The translations under genes and the position numbers were made by a program. From the NCBI RefSeq assembly GCF_020618415.1, contig NZ_CP085345.1:1054001-1118000 (forward strand): a stretch of 64,000 nt of DNA. Direction: 5' to 3'. This document shows, piece by piece, positions 55,205-63,805 of the stretch (positions within the stretch are counted from its first letter, which is position 1; each line of letters starts with the position of its first letter). The stretch comes from Cupriavidus sp. MP-37. GTDB taxonomy: Bacteria; Pseudomonadota; Gammaproteobacteria; Burkholderiales; Burkholderiaceae. The notes beneath the pieces were generated by a model. The model was not told the DNA's origin and did no database searches. It saw nothing but the letters and a program-made list of their open reading frames with translations.

Positions 55205-55243
55205 TGCTTGCATCACCCACAAAGAATGAGGAGACAGATACCC

Positions 55244-56230
55244 ATGTTCAGACTTCGTGCCCGTCCGCGGCTAGCCGGCTTCGCCTTTGCTGCCATGGCG
55301 CTGGCCGCCGCATCCAGCCCGGCCCACGCCCTCAATATCCTGCTGACCAATGACGACGGCTGCGCCGCGCCCGGCATCACCGCGGTGCGCAAGGCGCTGC
55401 AGGACGCCGGCCACCGCGTGCTCACGGTCGGCCCCGCCACCAACCAGAGCGGCTCGGGTGCGGCCTATGCCGTGCCCGACGGCCGCACCCGGCTGGTGGT
55501 GGACCCGCTCGCCGGCAGCGCCGATACCTTCTGCGTGCACCGGGTCAAGCCCACCTTCGTCGCGGGCGGCGCGCTCAACAGCACCAATCCGGACTACATC
55601 GGCACCGGCTCGCCGGTCGACGCCACCGCCATCGGCCTGAAGATCGTCGCGCCGGAGAACGGCTTCACGCCGGACCTGGTGGTCTCGGGCGCCAACTTCG
55701 GCGAGAACCTGTCGGACTCGATCCCGCACTCGGGCACCGTGATGAACGTGCTGTTCGCCGCGCGCCGCGGCGTGCCGGGCATCGCGCTGAGCGTGGGGGT
55801 GGACTTTGCCGAGACCCGCACAGGCTTTCCCAGCACCATCGCCGCGTTCCCCAAGGCCGGCGCCTTCCTGGCCCGCGTGGTCGCCAGCCTGGAAGCCAGC
55901 CGCGCCGCCGGCCAGCCGCTGCTGCCGGTGGCCCACCCGCTCAGCATCAACTACCCCGTCGGCGCGACCCCGGCCGGCGTGCGCCTGACCGTGCCCGGCA
56001 CCGTCGATTCCTTCACCACGGCCTACAAGCGCAACCCCGACAACACGGTATCGATCGACGCCGGCCCTGCGCAAGCCGAACTGGCCGCGCTGGCGCGCAC
56101 CGCCGAGACGCCGGCCTTCCTGGCCAAGTACATCACCATCTCGCCGCTCGATGTCGACTTCCGCCCCACGCCGCTGGCGCGCGGCCTGTTCAACCGCTCG
56201 CGCCGCGAGCTGGCCAACCTCGCTCCGTGA
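55244..56230 (+). CDS. Exported SurE-like phosphatase
   Basis: 328 residues from ATG 55244 (GAGGAGAC upstream), signal peptide to about 29 (SSPAHA). LNILLTNDDG is the SurE metal site, and GPATNQSGSG and SGANFGEN follow. Cytosolic SurE is a nucleotide phosphatase of about 250 residues; this exported, longer version sits at the end of a catabolic operon. A periplasmic phosphatase or nucleotidase role is likely; its link to the pathway is unclear. Confidence 0.82.
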   Translation: MFRLRARPRLAGFAFAAMALAAASSPAHALNILLTNDDGCAAPGITAVRKALQDAGHRVLTVGPATNQSGSGAAYAVPDGRTRLVVDPLAGSADTFCVHRVKPTFVAGGALNSTNPDYIGTGSPVDATAIGLKIVAPENGFTPDLVVSGANFGENLSDSIPHSGTVMNVLFAARRGVPGIALSVGVDFAETRTGFPSTIAAFPKAGAFLARVVASLEASRAAGQPLLPVAHPLSINYPVGATPAGVRLTVPGTVDSFTTAYKRNPDNTVSIDAGPAQAELAALARTAETPAFLAKYITISPLDVDFRPTPLARGLFNRSRRELANLAP

Positions 56231-56241
56231 GCACCGATACC

Positions 56242-56916
56242 ATGGGCAAGCAACTTCGACACTGGCGCCACCTCGTGCTCGCATGCGCGGTCGCGGCCGT
56301 CGCGGCATGCGGGGATGACCCGGCACAGGAAGTGAGCGGCACCGCCGCCGTCGGCGCGGCGCTGGCCGGCGCGACCGTGCAGGTGCGCGATGCGCAAGGA
56401 CAAGTGCGGCATGCCACCGCCGATGCCAGCGGTGCCTTCCGCCTGTCCGGCGTGCCGGATGGGGCGCTGATGGTCCGCTGCGAAGGCGGGCTGGTAAGCG
56501 GGCTCGAAAAAGGCGAACCGAACCGCCAGCGGCTGCATGGCGTGGTGCTGGGCGGGCGCACCGTGAACTGCACGCCGCTGACCGAGCTGGCGCTGTGGCA
56601 CCTGACGGGCGGCCCGCCGGCCCAGGCCTTCGACGGCTTCGGCGCCGCCACCGCCAGAGCGCTGTCAGCCCAAGCCCTGGCCGAAGCGGAAACCGCCGTG
56701 CTGGCCGCGCTCGCCGCCGGTGCCGGGGTCGACATCGACCCCGCTGCCGTACCGCAGCGCTGGCATGACACCCCGCTGCAAGCCGGCAACGCCGGCGATC
56801 CCCACGATGCCGCGCTGGACGCGCTGCGCGAAGCCATCGCCGACCAGGCTGCGATGGACTTCATGGGCGAGATGGTGGTGCACGGGCTGTGCGTGGTGGA
56901 TGGGAACTGCGGGTGA
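56242..56916 (+). CDS. Lipoprotein with Ig/carboxypeptidase-regulatory-like domain
   Basis: 224 residues from ATG 56242; a GTG at 56227 overlapping the surE stop is also possible. Lipobox VAAC near 23-26. Residues about 35-100 (GAALAGATVQVRDAQGQVRH, DASGAFRLSGVPDG) look like a carboxypeptidase regulatory-like beta sandwich, then a helical region. Likely a periplasm- or surface-facing lipoprotein, translated with surE. No known function. Confidence 0.7.
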   Translation: MGKQLRHWRHLVLACAVAAVAACGDDPAQEVSGTAAVGAALAGATVQVRDAQGQVRHATADASGAFRLSGVPDGALMVRCEGGLVSGLEKGEPNRQRLHGVVLGGRTVNCTPLTELALWHLTGGPPAQAFDGFGAATARALSAQALAEAETAVLAALAAGAGVDIDPAAVPQRWHDTPLQAGNAGDPHDAALDALREAIADQAAMDFMGEMVVHGLCVVDGNCG

Positions 56917-56942
56917 TGAAAGGGATGGGGAGAGGGCCGCCG

Positions 56943-57877
56943 ATGGCAATTGCGACGGCCCTCACTTCGTTGATATTCCCGCCCTCCCCCCAACCCTCTC
57001 CCGCAAGCGGGAGAGGGAGTACGCAAGCGGAAATTGGAAAGCCCCGAGGCGTTGATGCTGCTGCGGGCTTTCTCCCCTCTCCCGCTTGCGGGAGAGGGGC
57101 CGGGGGAGAGGGCCAGCGGTGGCAATTGCGACGGCCTTCACTTCGTCGACACTCCCGCCCTCACCCCAACCCTCTCCCGCAAGCGGGAGAGGGAGTACAC
57201 AAGCGGGAATTGGAAAGCCCCGAGGCGTTGATGCCGCTGCGGGCATTCTCCCCTCTCCCGCTTGCGGGAGAGGGGCCGGGGGTGAGGGCCGGCGGTGGCA
57301 ATAGCGATAGCCTTCACTTCGTTGATATTCCCGCCCTCACCCCAACCCTCTCCCGCAAGCGGGAGAGGGAGTACACAAGCGGGAATTGGAAAGCCCCGAG
57401 GCGTTGATGCTGCTGCGGGCTTTCTCCCCTCTCCCGCTTGCGGGAGAGGGGCCGGGGGTGAGGGCCGGCGGTGGCAATAGCGATAGCCTTCACTTCGTTG
57501 ATACTCCCGCCCTCACCCCAACCCGCTCCCGCAAGCGGGAGAGGGAGTACACAAGCGGGAATTGGAAAGCCCCGAGGCGTTGATGCCGCTGCGGGCATTC
57601 TCCCCTCTCCCGCTTGCGGGAGAGGGGCCGGGGGTGAGGGCCGGCGGTGGCAATAGCGATAGCCTTCACTTCGTTGATATTCCCGCCCTCACCCCAACCC
57701 TCTCCCGCAAGCGGGAGAGGGAGTACACAAGCGGGAATTGGAAAGCCCCGAGGCGTTGATGCTGCTGCGGGCTTTCTCCCCTCTCCCGCGCGCGGGAGAG
57801 GGGCCGGGGGTGAGGGCCGGCGGTGGCAATAGCGATAGCCCTCACTTCGTTGATATTCCCGCCCTCACCCCAACCCT
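56943..57877. repeat. Tandem array of five 176-bp REP-containing units
   Basis: The marker GGGC(T/A)TTCTC recurs at 57065, 57241, 57417, 57593 and 57769, exactly 176 bp apart. Each unit has two hairpins (CCCTCTCCCGC with its complement) and a spacer. Units 1, 3 and 5 carry GCTGCTGCGGGCTTTC, units 2 and 4 GCCGCTGCGGGCATTC, so the array grew by 352-bp steps. Short open frames inside it repeat with the array and are not genes. A further unit continues at 59313 beyond the IS110-type element. Confidence 0.93.
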
Positions 57878-57939
57878 TATATGAACACCGCCCCGGTTGC
57901 AAGGTTTTGGAACCAGCTTGACGTCGCAGGATGGGGCTG

Positions 57940-58060
57940 CTGCCTTATATCCGGCCTGGAGCGAGTACTTGTTCTCGCGGGCCACAATGGAAGCTGCTGA
58001 GAACCGTCCTCAATCTCTCGCCACGGGCTTGTAAGCCGCTTGGGTTGGGGCAGGTTTGGG
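57940..58060 (-). ncRNA. Bridge RNA of the IS110-type element with readable guides
   Basis: On the minus strand, in order: CCCCAACCC (58050-58042) equals the left target; GAGAG (58019-58015) is complementary to the right target CTCTC; TTCCAT (57992-57987) equals the right end of the element; ATATAAG (57950-57944) is complementary to its left end CTTATAT. Target loop first, donor loop second, and 'same strand' then 'complement' in each loop: this is the layout described for IS621 bridge RNA. Ends of the RNA are not defined. Confidence 0.7.
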
Positions 58061-58157
58061 TTCCCACGGTCCTACCTGTTTCGTCATTGCTGTTTCTTGC
58101 CTGTGCAGCCGTGAAGGTTAATCAAGCGCTGGTTAAGGGAAGGTGATGCCCCCCGGC

Positions 58158-59179
58158 TCAGGCCGGGCGCAAGCTCACATGTCCGGGATCGTATTGGCGC
58201 CCATGGGCCATTAATGCCCAGGCTGTCCGGGCGATCTTGTTGGCCAGCGCCACGACCACCACGTTCTTGGGGCGCCGCTGCAGCATGGACAGTGCCCAGG
58301 CCGGCGGATGTTTGGTGCGCGTAGCATCGTGCGTCCGGCGTTGACCAACTGTCGTCGCACGTAAGCGTCGCCGCGCTTGCTGATGTGACCGAGCCGTACG
58401 TTGCCGCCCGTGCCGGTCTGCGCGGGAACCAGTCCCAGGCTTGCAGCGAAGGCTCTGCCTGAGCGGAAGGCCTGGGCACAGCCCATGGTCGCGACCAAGG
58501 CGGTGGCGGTAATGGGGCCGACGCCGGGAATCTTCTCCACGATCTGCGCGGCCGGATCAGACCTCAGCCATTCCTGGAGGTCACGCTCAACCAGTTGGAT
58601 CTGTTCGTCGAGTTCGCGCAGCGCACAGACCTGCCGCTCCAGCGCGCGCATCAACAAGGGCGGTACGACCTGAGCGACCTCAGCCCAGCGCTGGCGCAGC
58701 TCGGCCCGGAAGGCCAGCCGCCCCGTGCGGAAGTGCAGGCCATATTCGCCCAGCAGCCCGCGCATCTGGTTGCTCTGCCGGGTGCGCGTCTTGACCAGCC
58801 CGTCCCGTATACGATGCAACGAGAGCACAGCCTGCTGCGCTTCGGTCTTGACCGACACGACCGGCATGTCGGGTTGCCGGGCTGCAGTCCAGATGGCTCG
58901 GGCGTCCGCCGCGTCGTTCTTGTTCGTACGCACGAAGGCGCGTACGTAACCCGGGTTGAGCAACACCACTTCGTGGCCAAGGCTCTGGATCTTGCGCGCC
59001 CACCAGTGGGCACCGCCACAGGCCTCCAGTGCGATCTGCCCAGGCTGGCAATTGGACAGGAATTCGATGAGCGCGGTGCGGCTGAATCGCCGGTTCTGGG
59101 GCTTCCCCGTAATGGGGTCTATCCAGTACATCTGGAACACTGTCTTTGCAATGTCCAGCCCATATGTCATAGCATTCAT
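58158..59179 (-). pseudogene. IS110/IS1111 recombinase, frameshifted near 58314
   Basis: From ATG 59179 the protein has the RuvC-like DEDD start (YGLDIAKTVFQMYWID; NKNDAADARAIW) and the C-terminal Tnp domain (IPGVGPITATALVATMG; GTGGNVRLGHISKRGDAYVR). After TMLRA the frame shifts; the neighbouring frame continues with the expected ending KHPPAWALSMLQRRPKNVVV and stops at 58158. One missing base explains it. The C-terminal tail is therefore lost unless frameshifting restores it. Confidence 0.85.
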
Positions 59180-59312
59180 TTGGGCTCTCCTCGACCTTGA
59201 GTGTTGGATCGAACTTTCACTCTGGCACATCGATGCCGTCGGTCAAGCGAGAGCCCCTTTGTTTTCTAGGCCGCGGCCTGGCTTGGCGGTAGATGGGCGG
59301 TGTTCATTCCAT

Positions 59313-59470
59313 CTCTCCCGCAAGCGGGAGAGGGAGTACACAAGCGGAAATTGGAAAGGCCGAGGCCGTTGATGTCGCTGCCGGTTTTCTCCCCTCTCCC
59401 GCTTGCGGGAGAGGGGCGGGGGTGAGGGTCGGCGCGTGCAATAGCGACAGCCCTTCACTTCGTGCAAGCT
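59313..59470. repeat. Sixth REP unit, continued after the IS110-type element
   Basis: CTCTCCCGCAAGCGGGAGAGGG, then GAGTACACAAGCGG, a second hairpin near 59395 and GTGAGGGTCGG, colinear with the 176-bp unit but diverged more than units 1-5. It ends near CACTTCGTGC. Confidence 0.85.
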
Positions 59471-59637
59471 CCTGCCCTGCCCGGCAGCTGCCGTCATCGC
59501 TCCGGACGCAGCACGGTCAACTCCAGCCCCGCGCTTCCCCTGGCTTGCCTCAGCACAGCCAGCTCGCCAGGGACCTCGAACCACGCCGCGAGGCCGCCCT
59601 CCAGGTCATGCGGCAAGGCTGCTCCCCGTGCCGCGTC

Positions 59638-59955
59638 CTAGCACAGGCAAACCCGCCCGTCGATGACCTGCACCTGCAGCGGTGACAGCATGGCGTCGCG
59701 GCACGGACCGTCGATGCAGACACCGTCGGCAAACCGGAACAGTGCGGAATGATGGGCGCACATCAGTACCTCCGCGTCATAGGTGCAGATGGTGCCCGGC
59801 TCGAAATCCAGCGGAATGGAGAAATGGGGGCATCGATTGATGTAGGCCCAGACCTGTTGCCCGCGGCGGACCACGATAACGCCCGGTTCGCGGTCGATCA
59901 CGCGAGCGCCGCCGTCAGGCACGGCATCGAGATGGCAGAGCATGGCGGTCTCCAT
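59638..59955 (-). CDS. Rieske-type [2Fe-2S] ferredoxin
   Basis: 105 residues. RCPHFSIPLD and MCAHHSALF give the Cys-x-His and Cys-x-x-His cluster ligands. Small Rieske ferredoxins serve ring-hydroxylating or reactivating systems. Next to hydroquinone-pathway genes it may keep the Fe(II) dioxygenase reduced, as XylT does for catechol 2,3-dioxygenase; that role is inference. The frame stays open in codon style after its TAG (to 59494), see findings. Confidence 0.9.
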   Translation of the reverse strand: METAMLCHLDAVPDGGARVIDREPGVIVVRRGQQVWAYINRCPHFSIPLDFEPGTICTYDAEVLMCAHHSALFRFADGVCIDGPCRDAMLSPLQVQVIDGRVCLC

Positions 59956-59959
59956 CGCC

Positions 59960-60112
59960 TCACCCCTCGCGCCCGGGATGACCCAGACTCCAGTCCCACG
60001 GACGGATCACGACTCGGTCGAAGATGCCGGCTTGCATGTAAGGATCGTCTCCGAGAAAGCGCTGCACGTCGTCGATGTGCTCTGCCTCGATCACCAGCAG
60101 CGTGCCGTTCAT
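59960..60112 (-). pseudogene. Truncated YciI-like gene (C-terminal half)
   Basis: 50 residues from ATG 60112: GTLLVIEAEHIDDVQRFLGD, PYMQAGIFDRVVIRPW. This is the C-terminal half of a YciI-like protein (about 95 residues when whole). The N-terminal half, with the catalytic His/Asp, is absent; the sequence upstream is the end of the maleylacetate reductase gene. Probably a deletion remnant. Confidence 0.7.
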
Positions 60113-60122
60113 CGTGTCGGCC

Positions 60123-61190
60123 TCAGGCCGGGATGTCGCCGCGCCAGGCGCGTTCGAGCAGCGCCCGGACCGCATCGCGCCCGACCGGCCTGGGGTTGTA
60201 GTACGGATTGGTGCAGGCCAGCGTGGCGGCCGCGTCCAACCCGTGCTCCGGCATGCCGATGGTCGACAGCGCCGCGGCGATACCGAGAGACTGGTTGAGC
60301 CGGAACAGCAGCGGGCCGGCGTCCGGCGCCCGTTCGCCACCCAGCGCCCGCGCCACGCGTTGCAGCGCCCGCGGCGCGGCGGCGTGGTTGTAGTGGGCGG
60401 TATGCGGCAGCATGGCGGCATGAGTCTGCGCGTGCGGCAGGTTGAAGGTGCCGCCCAGCGTATGGCAGAGCTTGTGATGGATCGCCATGCCAACCGTGCC
60501 CAGGCAGACACCAGCGAGCCAGGCGCCGTACTGGGCGCGGCTGCGGGCTTCGATGTCGTGCGGCCGTTGCACGATGGCAGGCAGGGCCCCGGCCAGCGCC
60601 CGGATCGACTCCTCGGCCATCAGGCTGACAACCGGGTTGGCATCCTCCGCGTACATCGCCTCGACCGCGTGTGCCATCGCGTTCATGCCGGAGGCAGCGG
60701 AGATCCCCGCAGGCAGCGTCAGGGTCAGCTGGGGGTCATAGACAACGGTGCGCGGCAGCACCCGCTGCTCGCGGCCGGTCTGCTTCAGGCGCCCTTCGGT
60801 CACCCCGTAGATCGGTGTCACTTCCGAGCCGGCGTAGGTGGTCGGCACAGCGATGATGGGCTGCCCGGAGACCAGGGCGATGGCTTTGCCGAGGCCGATG
60901 GTCGAGCCTCCGCCGACCGCCACGTAGCAGTCGGCCCCCAGCCGCGCCGCCTCTTCGCGCGCGGCCTGCGCCACCTCGACGGGAACGTGCATCACCGCCT
61001 GGCTGTAGACGCCCGCCGAGCAGTCGCCCAGCAGCGCAGCCACGTGCTCGCCGAGCGGCCGCTGCTCCGGCGTGGTGAGCACCAGCGCGCGCCGCGCGCC
61101 GAGCCGCTTCACCTCATCGGGCAATGCCGCCAGCCGGCCCGGGCCGAAGACCACCCGCGAAGGCGTGGCCTGGTAGACAAAGGATTCCAT
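60123..61190 (-). CDS. Maleylacetate reductase
   Basis: 355 residues, full length. Fe-dependent dehydrogenase fold with GGGSTIGLGKAIAL and PTTYAGSEVTPIYGVTE; metal ligands in HAVEAMYAE, HKLCHTLGG and HAQTHAAMLP. It reduces maleylacetate to 3-oxoadipate, the last step of the hydroquinone route. 33 bp after the aldehyde dehydrogenase gene. Confidence 0.93.
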   Translation of the reverse strand: MESFVYQATPSRVVFGPGRLAALPDEVKRLGARRALVLTTPEQRPLGEHVAALLGDCSAGVYSQAVMHVPVEVAQAAREEAARLGADCYVAVGGGSTIGLGKAIALVSGQPIIAVPTTYAGSEVTPIYGVTEGRLKQTGREQRVLPRTVVYDPQLTLTLPAGISAASGMNAMAHAVEAMYAEDANPVVSLMAEESIRALAGALPAIVQRPHDIEARSRAQYGAWLAGVCLGTVGMAIHHKLCHTLGGTFNLPHAQTHAAMLPHTAHYNHAAAPRALQRVARALGGERAPDAGPLLFRLNQSLGIAAALSTIGMPEHGLDAAATLACTNPYYNPRPVGRDAVRALLERAWRGDIPA

Positions 61191-61223
61191 CCCCCCTCCT
61201 GACTCATTGACGTGCCCGGTGCC

Positions 61224-62687
61224 TCAGCGCTTGAAATGCGGCGGTATCGTGGCGTCCACGTTGACCCATACCGAGCGCGCTTCGGTGTAGTCGTGCATGG
61301 CCTCGAAGCCCATTTCGCGACCGTAGCCGGATTGGCCGAGCCCGCCGAACGGACTGCCGGGGTTCACCCGCTTGTAGCAGTTGATCCAGCACATGCCGGC
61401 ATGGATGCTGTTGGCCATCCTGTGCGCGCGGCCCAGGTCGCGCGTCCACAGGCCGCTGCCGAGTCCGTACTCGGTGGCGTTGGCGATGGACAGTGCCTGC
61501 TCGTCGCTGCCGAAGCGCAGCACGGTGACGAAGGGCCCGAATACCTCCTCCTGCGCCACGCGGTCGTGCGGGGCTGCCTCGACGATGGTCGGCTCGACGT
61601 AGTAGCCCTTCTCGAGCCCCGCGAGCGCCGGCGCCCGGCCGCCGGTCAGCACGCGCCCGCCTTGCTCTCGCGCCACACCGGTATAGGACAACACCTTGTC
61701 GCGATGCTGCGCCGACGTCAGTGGCCCCATCTCGGTTTCCGGATCGAGCGGATTGCCCAGCCGGATGGATGCCGCCAGCTTGCCGAAGCGGTCGAGGAAC
61801 TCGTCGGCGATGCGTTCATGGAGCATCAGCCGGGAGCCCGCGATGCACGCCTGCCCCTGGTTGTGGAAAATCGCCCAGGCGGAACCGTTGATGGCTGCGT
61901 CCAGGTTGGCGTCGTCGAAGACGATGTTGGCGCCCTTGCCGCCCAGCTCGAGCTGCACACGCTTCAGGTTCCCCTTCGACGCCTCCACGATGCGCCGGCC
62001 CGTTGCGGTCGAGCCGGTGAAGGCAATCTTGCCGACCCCCGGATGTTCGGCCAGCCGCTGGCCGGCCGTGTGGCCGTAGCCCGGCACCACGTTGACCACG
62101 CCCGCCGGAAAGCCCACCTCGGCCATCAGCTCGGCAATGCGCAGCGACGACAGCGGCGTCAGCTCGGACGGTTTGATCACCACCGTATTGCCAGCCGCCA
62201 GCGCCGGCCCCATTTTCCAGCTCGTGAACATCAGCGGGAAATTCCACGGCACGATCTGGCCGACCACGCCGATGGGGGCGCGCTGCACATAGTTCAGGAA
62301 GCCGGTCTCCACCGGAATCACCGAGCCCTGCAGCTTGTCGGCCATGCCGCCGAAGTAGCGGAAGCACGCGGCGGTGCGCGGCACATCCAGCGCGCGCGAA
62401 TCGCGGATCGGGTGGCCGGTGTCGAGTGATTCGAGCTGCGCCAGTTCCTCGGCGTTGGCTTCGATGGCGTCGGCGAGCTTCAGCAGCAGCCGTCCGCGCT
62501 CGGCGGCGGCCATGCGGGACCAGGCGGGGAAAGCCCGGGCGGCGGCCTCGACGGCGAGATCCACGTCAGCCGCCTCGGCCGCGGCGATGGCGGTGATGAG
62601 GCTGCCGTCGTGCGGATTCAGTACGTCGATGGTGCCGCCGGCGAGCGCATCGACGAAGCGGCCGTTGATGAAGAGTTGGTTCAGCAT
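61224..62687 (-). CDS. Aldehyde dehydrogenase, probable 4-hydroxymuconic semialdehyde dehydrogenase
   Basis: 487 residues from ATG 62687. VPWNFPLM, ELGGKGANIVF (Glu), GQACIAGSR (catalytic Cys) and EEVFGPFV are all present. Position between hydroquinone dioxygenase and maleylacetate reductase fits oxidation of 4-hydroxymuconic semialdehyde to maleylacetate. General ALDH call firm; substrate from context. Confidence 0.9.
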   Translation of the reverse strand: MLNQLFINGRFVDALAGGTIDVLNPHDGSLITAIAAAEAADVDLAVEAAARAFPAWSRMAAAERGRLLLKLADAIEANAEELAQLESLDTGHPIRDSRALDVPRTAACFRYFGGMADKLQGSVIPVETGFLNYVQRAPIGVVGQIVPWNFPLMFTSWKMGPALAAGNTVVIKPSELTPLSSLRIAELMAEVGFPAGVVNVVPGYGHTAGQRLAEHPGVGKIAFTGSTATGRRIVEASKGNLKRVQLELGGKGANIVFDDANLDAAINGSAWAIFHNQGQACIAGSRLMLHERIADEFLDRFGKLAASIRLGNPLDPETEMGPLTSAQHRDKVLSYTGVAREQGGRVLTGGRAPALAGLEKGYYVEPTIVEAAPHDRVAQEEVFGPFVTVLRFGSDEQALSIANATEYGLGSGLWTRDLGRAHRMANSIHAGMCWINCYKRVNPGSPFGGLGQSGYGREMGFEAMHDYTEARSVWVNVDATIPPHFKR

Positions 62688-62733
62688 GACGAGGTTCCAG
62701 GAGTAATTGAGGCGCAAGGCATGGAGCGGACGG

Positions 62734-63759
62734 TCAGAACTCCACCGGATACGGCTTCAGTTCCCCGCTCTCGTACCGCCTGGGCAGGTTCGGCGTGGCG
62801 TTCTCCCACACCAGCAGCATCGAACGCTTGGTCGAATAGCCCTGGTGGCGGATATCGGCCGGCATCGCGCAGATGTCGCCGGCGCGCATGGTGACGCGGG
62901 CGCGGGGCGCGCCGGTGTTCTTGTCGCCGATGTCCCAGATGATTTCGTCGGACAGCTGCAGGAACCACTCGACGCGGTCGTTGCCGTGGAAGACCGGCAG
63001 GATGAACTCCTCGGTGGTCGGGCAAAACAGGCTCTGGCCGCAGACCGACGTGACCGACGGATTCCACGTCACGTCGGACCGGGACAGGTACTTGAACAGG
63101 TTGAATGCGTGGAGCTGGCCTTCAAACCCGGGCTCGGCGTGGACCTCGGGCTCATCCTGCGCCACGTCGAGGAAGGCACGGTTGACGGGCAGGTCATCGC
63201 GCAGCGGCGAGTCGTCGGGCAGGCCTGGCATGCGGCGCGTGGCGATGCGGGTGCGCTCGATCGCGGCAACGTTGTTGCCGTGCTTGTGGCCGAAGGCCGT
63301 GCCGGTTTCCTCGGGAGCGGCGAAAGGATCGAAGCCTTCGTTGGTCCAGTCGTGCAGGATGGCCTTGAAGGTTGCCATGATCACCGGCGTATCGAAGGTC
63401 TCGGTATAGTCCACGCCGGCTTCCTTCATCACGCCGTTGAAGGCGCCTGCATAGACATCGACCTTGCCGTAGTGGTTGCGCGTGCCGAATACGTGGTCGA
63501 AGTTGACCCAGCCGTAGAAAAAGCCCCAGGCTACGTCTCGCATCATGGCGCGCAGGAAGGCGTCGGCAGGAATGGCGTGAGTACGCAGCTGACCGCGTGC
63601 GGGCCACTGGACCGTAGCGAAGTAGGCGTCGCGCGAGAAGCGGAAGGCGCCCAGGGTGAAGTCGCGGTAGCCGCTGACCGGATCGGGCGCGCCGGACTGT
63701 ACCTTGTCTGCGGCGAAGGTGGCGGCTTGCGGCTTGCCGGCAAGGTCGAGCATGGCCAT
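62734..63759 (-). CDS. hapD: Hydroquinone 1,2-dioxygenase large subunit (HapD type)
   Basis: 341 residues from ATG 63759 (AGGAGACTCACC upstream). The length and neighbours match HapD/PnpC2-type Fe(II) dioxygenase subunits; the C-terminal cupin-like part has GDICAMPADIRHQGYS and the metal-site His/Glu are plausible in FHGNDRVEWFLQ. With the small subunit it opens the hydroquinone ring to 4-hydroxymuconic semialdehyde. Assigned by family memory and cluster order, not by search. Confidence 0.75.
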   Translation of the reverse strand: MAMLDLAGKPQAATFAADKVQSGAPDPVSGYRDFTLGAFRFSRDAYFATVQWPARGQLRTHAIPADAFLRAMMRDVAWGFFYGWVNFDHVFGTRNHYGKVDVYAGAFNGVMKEAGVDYTETFDTPVIMATFKAILHDWTNEGFDPFAAPEETGTAFGHKHGNNVAAIERTRIATRRMPGLPDDSPLRDDLPVNRAFLDVAQDEPEVHAEPGFEGQLHAFNLFKYLSRSDVTWNPSVTSVCGQSLFCPTTEEFILPVFHGNDRVEWFLQLSDEIIWDIGDKNTGAPRARVTMRAGDICAMPADIRHQGYSTKRSMLLVWENATPNLPRRYESGELKPYPVEF

Positions 63760-63805
63760 GGTGAGTCTCCTGATTGATTTGGGGAAGGTGGGATCGCTGC
63801 CTGCG

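Larger units (their letters stand above)
57878..59314. mobile_element. IS110 family (IS1111-like) element in a REP unit
   Basis: About 1.44 kb with subterminal inverted repeats ATGAACACCGCCC (57881-57893) and its complement (59295-59307). The empty target reads CCCCAACC-CT-CTCCCGC; the CT core is found on both sides (57876-57877, 59313-59314). The long non-coding end lies 3' of the recombinase gene, as in the IS1111 subgroup. The recombinase is frameshifted. Confidence 0.88.

Noticed and set aside
57034..57832. Repeated 61-65-codon frames (MESPEAL..., MAIAIAF...)
   Set aside because: They recur with the 176-bp array and run through REP hairpins; repeat structure, not genes.
56943..57877. CRISPR array
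   Set aside because: The unit is 176 bp with no unique spacers and no cas genes; it is a tandem duplication of a REP unit.
44429..59314. Composite transposon carrying the catabolic island
   Set aside because: The two flanking elements belong to different families (IS481 and IS110) with unrelated ends, so they cannot mobilise the island together.
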